From Aldrovandia affinis (taxonomy: Eukaryota > Chordata > Actinopteri > Notacanthiformes > Halosauridae), in assembly GCA_029706075.1 (NCBI GenBank), contig JAINUG010000397.1, positions 248,001 through 312,000 on the forward strand: 64,000 nt of DNA, written 5' to 3'. Of the stretch, positions 59,495 to 64,000 are shown piece after piece. A program made the position numbers and the translations under genes. Every line of letters starts with the position of its first letter. Position 1 is the first letter of the stretch. The notes beneath the pieces are model-generated. The model saw nothing but the letters and a program-made list of their open reading frames with translations, was not told the DNA's origin and made no database searches.

Positions 59495-59680
59495 GGCAGC
59501 GTGCAGAATGTGTTAGGGGAAAACAATGTGACAGGCTAAACGAAACGAGGGAACAAGAAACAGATTGGGGCAGCGTGCAAAATGTGCAGGGAACAACAAT
59601 TGTCACAGGCTAAACGAAACGAGGGAACAAGAAACAGATTGGGGCAGCGTGCAAAATGTGCAGGGAACAACAATTGACAG
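59495..59680. repeat. 73-bp tandem repeat in the LTR
   Basis: Two units with a 73-bp period start at ACAGGCTAAACGAAACG (59532 and 59605) and include AGATTGGGGCAGCGTGC and GAACAACAATTG. A diverged part-copy lies to the left (59495-59531). LTR-internal repeats of this kind often change promoter or enhancer copy number. Confidence 0.9.
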
Positions 59681-59807
59681 ATTGCGGCGAAGCCGCGCCC
59701 CGCAACACAGACAACCCAGGGAGAACGCAAAAACCAGACATGACACGCAAGGAACAAAGTGGCAGAAAAACACAAGGAAAGTGAACAGGGCGGACAGCGA
59801 TGTAACA

Positions 59808-59820
59808 GAACCCCCCCCTC
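59808..59820 (-). other. Polypurine tract
   Basis: On the minus strand GAGGGGGGGGTTC directly precedes the LTR. In LTR elements this RNase H-resistant tract primes plus-strand DNA synthesis. The pol frame ends right at it (stop at 59819-59821). Confidence 0.8.
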
Positions 59821-60785
59821 AACGGGAGCCTCCTGGCGACCCACCAGGCCTGTTCTTCTGAGGGTGGGTTCGGTGGAAGTCCCGAATGAGGGAAGGGTCA
59901 AGGATGAGCTGGCGGGAAACCCAGCTCCTCTCCTCGGGGCCATAACCCTCCCAGTCCACCAAATATTGGTGGCCCCGACCCCTGCGCCGAATGTCCAGGA
60001 TGCGCCGGACGGTGTATGCTGGGGCGTTGTCGATGATCCGGGGGGGCGGAGGGGGAACGGCCGGAGGGCACAGTGAGCTGGTAGTGACAGGTTTGATCTT
60101 TGAGACGTGAAAGACGGGGTGAATCTTGAGGGCTGGAGGGAGTTGGAGTTTGACAGCAGAGGGGTTGATGATAGACTGTACCTTGTATGGACCGATGTAA
60201 CGTGGCTGGAGTTTCTTGGAGGTGGACTGGAGGGGAATGTCAGTGGTGGAGAGCCAGACTTGCTGTCCCGGAGAGTATTGGGGGGCTGCGGTGCGGTGGC
60301 GGTCCGCCAGGCGTTGAGTGCGCGCGGTGGAGCGACGGAGAGCAGAGCGGGTGTCCTCCCAAATCCGAATACAGCGCCGGATGTGGGTTTGCACAGACGG
60401 GACGGAGATCTCCTCCTCCTGGGCCGGGAACAGGGGGGGCTGATACCCTAGGGAGCACTCGAAGGGGGAGAGACCAGTGGCAGAGCTGGTTAGGGAATTG
60501 TGCGCATACTCAACCCAGGGTAGCAGATTGCTCCAGGAGGAGGGGTTCCGGTCTGTGATGCACCGCAGTGCAGTCCCCAGGTCTTGGTTGGCCCTCTCGG
60601 TCTGGCCATTCGTCTGGGGGTGGTAGCCGGAGGACAGGCTGACAGAGGCCCCCAGGGCCTGGCAAAACGACTTCCAGACGTGGGAGGAAAACTGGGGACC
60701 ACGGTCCGACACAACGTCGACGGGGATCCCATGTAAGCGAACCACGTGCTGGACCAGGAGCTCTGCTGGTCTCTGAGGCTGAGGG
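59819..60785 (-). pseudogene. Gypsy integrase core, C-terminal part and chromodomain
   Basis: The frame runs from the middle of the integrase core to the stop at 59819. It has the second Asp of the DDE core in [11 protein letters not shown] and the Glu in the NGQTERANQ context. The region that follows is typical of Gypsy integrase C-termini ([34 protein letters not shown]). It closes with a chromodomain ([20 protein letters not shown], then [13 protein letters not shown]), thought to guide integration to marked chromatin. The upstream junction at about 60780 is a frame change relative to the preceding domain. Confidence 0.92.
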
Positions 60786-61620
60786 AAGCTTGGGAAGGGG
60801 AACGAAATGGACTGCTTTGGAGAATCGGTCGACAATGGTCAAAATAGTGTCGTTACCTTCAGAGGGGGGGAGTCCACAGACAAAGTCCAGACCAATGTGA
60901 CTCCAAGGACGACCTGGGATGGGTAGGGGACGGAGGAGACCGCTGGCGGGCTGGTGGGATGCCTTGCTCCTGGCGCAGGTGGTGCAGGCCAGTACGAACT
61001 CCCGGGCGTCCGCGGCCATGGACGGCCACCAAAAGCTGCGTTTGAGCAGCGACAGGGTGCGCTGGAACCCGGGGTGGCAGGCCAGACGGGAGGAGTGCGT
61101 CCACTGCAGGACCTGGGAACGGACGGAAACAGGGACAAACAGGTGAGGGCTGGGGTTAGGTCTGGGGTCAGGTTGAGTGGCCTGGGCCTCCCTGATCTGC
61201 CTCTCAATTCCCCAGGTCACTGCAGCAACCACACAGGAGGGGGACAGGATGGTGTCGGGACTCGTCTGTCCGGTTTTGGAGGAGAATTGGCGGGAGAGGG
61301 CGTCGGGTTTTAGGTTACGGGATCCGGGTCTGTATGTGATGGTGAAGTTGAAGCGGCCAAAGAACAGAGCCCACCGGGCCTGGCGAGAACTGAGTCTCTT
61401 GGCCGACTGGATATATGCCAGGTTTTTGTGGTCGGTCCAGACGATAAATGGGTGTTCCGCTCCCTCCAACAAATGTCGCCACTCCTCCAGGGCGAGTTTG
61501 ACCGCCAGCAACTCCCGATTCCCAACGTCGTAGTTGCGCTCGGGGGGACAGCCTACGGGAGTAGAAGGCGCAAGGATGGAGCTTTTGGTCCTACCCGAGC
61601 GTTGGGACAAGATGGCCCCC
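60780..61620 (-). pseudogene. Gypsy RNase H and integrase N-terminal part
   Basis: Carries RNase H motifs ([20 protein letters not shown] and [14 protein letters not shown], with the catalytic Asp in TDH) and the spacer to the integrase. The HHCC zinc-binding module follows ([10 protein letters not shown] ... CTTCARSK), and then the first core Asp in [10 protein letters not shown]. Further downstream this frame is abandoned near 60780. The tail of the open frame to 60510 is out-of-frame reading. Confidence 0.9.
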
Positions 61621-62280
61621 ACCCCGAGAGTCCGAGGCATCCACCTCCACCACGAACTGACGAGACACCTCAGGATGGACCAGGACAGGAGCGGAAGTGA
61701 AGCGGTTCTTTAAACCGATGAAGGCGGCTTCAGCTTCAGGGTTCCAGGAGAAGGGGATGGATGGGGAGGTGAGTCGGGTGAGGGGTTCAGCTACCCTGCT
61801 GTAGTCCCGAATGAATCGCCGGTAAAAGTTTGCAAACCCCAGGAATCGTTGCAATTCCTTTACCGATGACGGTTGAGGCCACTCCACCACCGCCTGGATC
61901 TTGGCCGGGTCTGGTCTCACCTGTCCACACTCCACGATGTACCCCAGGAAGCTCACCGACGAGGCGTGGAATTCGCACTTCTCCGCCTTGACAAACAGTT
62001 GGTTCTCCCACAACCTCTCCAAGACCTGCCGGACATGGGTAGTGTGTTCCTGTAGGTTGCGGGAGAAAATTAAAATGTCGTCAAGGTAGACGAAGACAGA
62101 GCGGTTGAGAAAGTCCCGGAGCACATCGTTGACCAACGCCTGGAACACAGCGGGGGCGTTGGTGAGCCCGAACGGCATCACCAGGTACTCGAAGTGGCCC
62201 AGGGGGGTGTTGAACGCCGTCTTCCACTCGTCCCCTTCCCGGATTCGAACAAGGTGGTAGGCGTTACGGAGGTCCAATTT
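61615..62280 (-). pseudogene. Gypsy reverse transcriptase, palm and thumb
   Basis: Contains [20 protein letters not shown] with the first catalytic Asp, [13 protein letters not shown], and the YLDD active-site box in [11 protein letters not shown]. Connection and early RNase H blocks follow ([25 protein letters not shown]). The frame changes near 61620, inside the RNase H start, and near 62280, just before the palm. Confidence 0.93.
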
Positions 62281-62655
62281 AGAAAAATAGTGGCCTCCTG
62301 TAGAGGTTCGAATGCGGAGTTGATGAGAGGTAGAGGGTACTTGTTTTTAACGGTGATGGCGTTGAGGTTGCGGTAGTCGATGCAGGGACGGAGTGACTTG
62401 TCCTTCTTGGCCACGAAGAAGAACCCTGCACCGACTGGGGATGAGGAGGGTCGGATGATGCCTGCCGCCAGTGAGTCATGAATATATGACTCCATCGCTG
62501 CTCTCTCCGGCCGCGAGATGTTGAAGAGGCGACCGGAAGGCAGGGGAGCCCCGGGAAGCAGGTCGATGCCGCAGTCATAGGGCCTATGAGGGGGCAACGA
62601 AGAGGCTCGGCTCTTGCTGAACACCTCCGCCAGGTCGTGATACATGGGGGAACCG
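62280..62655 (-). pseudogene. Gypsy reverse transcriptase, fingers
   Basis: Carries the linker and fingers: [72 protein letters not shown] and [12 protein letters not shown]. These are the standard Gypsy RT blocks 1-3. The frame ends at a change near 62280, next to a short A-run on the plus strand. Confidence 0.92.
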
Positions 62656-63150
62656 AGGACATGTCTGGAGGAACCAACCTGGCGGGAGGTGAAGCACCCT
62701 CCGTGGGTGCTCGAGCCGACTGGAGGCAAGTGGCGTGACAGTAGGGACTCCAGCTCTGGATCTTGCTGGTGATCCAGTTCAGATGAGGGTTGTGGAGTTG
62801 GAGCCAGGGTTGGCCGAGAACCAGAGGGGACTGGGGTGAGGAGATGACCAGGAGCTGAATGGTCTCACGGTGGTTGCCGGACAGGATGAGCTGTAGGGGT
62901 TCGGTGGTGTGAGTGACCTGGGCTAGGAGGTTCCCATCCAGTCCGTGGACCCGGAGAGGGACGGCAAGAAGACGAGTGGCGATGCCAGCCTGTCGCACTA
63001 GCTGGGCATCAATGAAATCTCCATCCGCCCGGAGTCCACTAGGGCACACAGCGACAGGGGTTGACGGTTCCAGTTGAGCGTGGCCTTCAACTGGAAGCGA
63101 GACTGGGCGGTTGTGGAGCCCTGGGTGTGGCTCACCAGTAGGCCCAGTTT
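62650..63150 (-). pseudogene. Gypsy protease region
   Basis: The upstream part (to about 63031) is in the frame one base back from gag and leads to the LVDSG active-site motif at about 63026-63042. Directly after this motif the frame changes, and the following GDFIDAQLVRQAGI and [13 protein letters not shown] blocks of a retropepsin lie in another frame. So the break falls within the catalytic loop. A further change near 62650 leads to the RT. Confidence 0.85.
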
Positions 63151-63162
63151 TACTGGTGAGCC
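63129..63162 (-). other. Perfect 11-bp hairpin at the gag stop
   Basis: GGCTCACCAGT at 63129-63139 is the exact inverse of 63152-63162, with a 12-base loop. On the minus-strand RNA the gag stop codon (63150-63152) begins at the last stem base and enters the loop. The next pol frame lies one base back relative to gag, which is the direction of the frameshift known in Sushi/PEG10-type elements. No clear slippery heptamer was found directly upstream, only a CCAAAAG. Confidence 0.6.
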
Positions 63163-64000
63163 TGGGCTTTTGGTCGCGACGGGCAGGTGGCCAGGTAGTG
63201 GCCCGTGTTACCACAATAGAGGCAAACTCCCGCCTTGAGTCTCCGCTTGCGTTCCTCCGGGGAGAGGTGAGCTCTGCCCAGCTGCATGGGCTCTTCAGTT
63301 GCAAGCCCCGGGGCTGACCGTTGCTCGGTGGTTCGGGAGAGGAAGGAATCAGGAGGTGACGGAGAAGAAGAGCTCGCTGGGGTGAGGTGACCGGTCTTCT
63401 CCCTCCGACGCGCCCGCAAGCGGTTGTCGACCCTGATGGCAAGGGAAACCAGAGCGTCGAGGGAGTCAGGGTAGTCCCTCGTAGCCAGCTCGTCCTTCAC
63501 CACTTCACCTAACCCGTTCCGGAAGGCCCCTTGGAGCGACGCGTCATTCCAAGCGGATTCCGCCGCCAGGGTTCTGAACACCACCGCGTACTCCGCCACG
63601 CTGCGGTCCCCTTGACGGAGATGGAATAAGCGCTGGGAGGCATCCTTCCCACCCACCGGGTGATCAAAAACCTTCCTCATTTCTGTCACGAATGTGGAGT
63701 ACTGGGAACTGGCTGGGAGCTGGCTGTCCCAGATGGCAGTGGCCCACTCCAGCGCCCTACCCCCAAGGCAGCCCATGATGAATGCGATCCTTGCCGGCTC
63801 AGAGCCGTATGAAGATGGTTGTAGGTGGAAGATGAGGTCGCATTGCATGAGGAACCCTTGCAGTTCCCCAAATCGCCATAATAGCGATCCGGGTGGGGAA
63901 TGCGGGGTTCCCTGGGTTGTCCAACCGGCAGGCTGGCAGGCGGCGATGACGCAGGGGGGTTGGGAGAAGTCGTCTGCGTCAGAAGAGAGACGTTGGAGCT
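63150..64000 (-). pseudogene. Gypsy gag with CCHC zinc knuckle, 5' end outside
   Basis: The Gag capsid region resembles Sushi/PEG10-type proteins (GGRALEWATAIWDSQLPASS, DASQRLFHLRQGDRSVAEYA, FRNGLGEVVKDELATRDYPD). It ends with a zinc knuckle CLYCGNTGHYLATC, of the C-X2-C-X4-H-X4-C type, and stops at 63150. The intact frame reaches up to about 63850. There the frame changes, and the upstream codons (reading RIPHPDRYYGDLGN) continue in another frame to the window end. The Met at 63848 is therefore internal and not the true start. Confidence 0.88.

Larger units (their letters stand above)
59119..59807 (-). repeat. 3' LTR of the Gypsy element
   Basis: 689 bp, bounded by TGTTAC and GTAACA, the inverted ends expected of an LTR. 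On the minus strand it begins directly after a polypurine tract. It contains two internal tandem repeats, described separately. Its U3/R/U5 division cannot be set without the other LTR. Confidence 0.85.
59119..64000 (-). mobile_element. Ty3/Gypsy (Sushi-like) retrotransposon, 5' part cut off
   Basis: Minus-strand element in the order gag (CCHC) - protease - reverse transcriptase - RNase H - integrase - chromodomain - 3' LTR. The order RT-RH-IN and the chromodomain mark it as a chromovirus-type Ty3/Gypsy element. The gag and integrase wording resembles fish Sushi-type elements, the group from which mammalian PEG10 and RTL genes derive. The 5' LTR and primer binding site are beyond the window. 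The reading frame changes at six places in addition to the gag/pol shift, so this copy is not expected to be autonomous. Confidence 0.93.

Noticed and set aside
59134-60076. Plus-strand open frames across the LTR and pol end
   Set aside because: They are antisense to the Gypsy element. The products have no family resemblance and the LTR frames are repeat-derived.

Overview
This window looks like teleost fish chromosomal DNA. The evidence is an intact vertebrate bHLH gene, AT-rich introns-free intergenic DNA, and a typical fish repeat load: L2-type LINEs, tRNA-headed SINEs that share the L2 3' tail, several Tc1/mariner relics and a Sushi-like Ty3/Gypsy retrotransposon with a chromodomain. The shared LINE/SINE tail resembles the UnaL2/UnaSINE1 pair described from eel, so an elopomorph is possible, but that tail is widespread in fish and the species call is weak.

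The only convincing cellular gene is olig3, a single-exon bHLH repressor gene on the minus strand (48025-48792), with a TATA box near 49025-49032 and a likely poly(A) signal near 47170. The rest is a gene desert. Desert around a developmental transcription factor usually carries distal enhancers, and several repeat-free, GC-balanced, motif-rich blocks (about 0.9-1.4, 9.6-10.4, 20.8-21.2, 24.9-25.3, 29.1-29.5, 31.1-32.4, 35.8-36.5, 41.4-42.1, 50.5-50.7 and 57.8-58.1 kb) are flagged as candidates. No alignment could be run, so conservation is unproven. The best of these is a collinear, diverged tandem duplication of about 300 bp (31067-31390 and 32038-32345) in which a CAGATG E-box and other words are kept in both copies.

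Layout: 0-8 kb, unique DNA with two minisatellites (37 bp and 48 bp units). 7.7-9.5 kb, L2 and Tc1 relics. 9.6-21 kb, mostly unique with scattered SINEs, a short-repeat array and a hAT end. 21.7-29.1 kb, repeat-rich: SINE with target duplication, a Tc1-like element with perfect 30-bp inverted repeats, a GC-rich island, a second Tc1 relic, and an L2 copy split by a 589-bp MITE. 29-38 kb, candidate regulatory DNA mixed with SINEs, a 38-39 bp minisatellite, an 870-bp CA/CT-rich microsatellite field and Tc1-derived MITEs. 38-47 kb, mostly unique. 47-49.1 kb, olig3. 50-58.9 kb, AT-rich unique DNA containing a 1.6-kb foldback element (52040-53668). 59119 to the window end, a minus-strand Ty3/Gypsy element with a 689-bp 3' LTR and a gag-pol region broken by six frame changes.

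Nothing here is a clear new biological system. The observations most worth checking are the duplicated candidate enhancer module, the foldback element, the MITE/L2 empty-site pair, and the hairpin at the gag stop of the Gypsy element.
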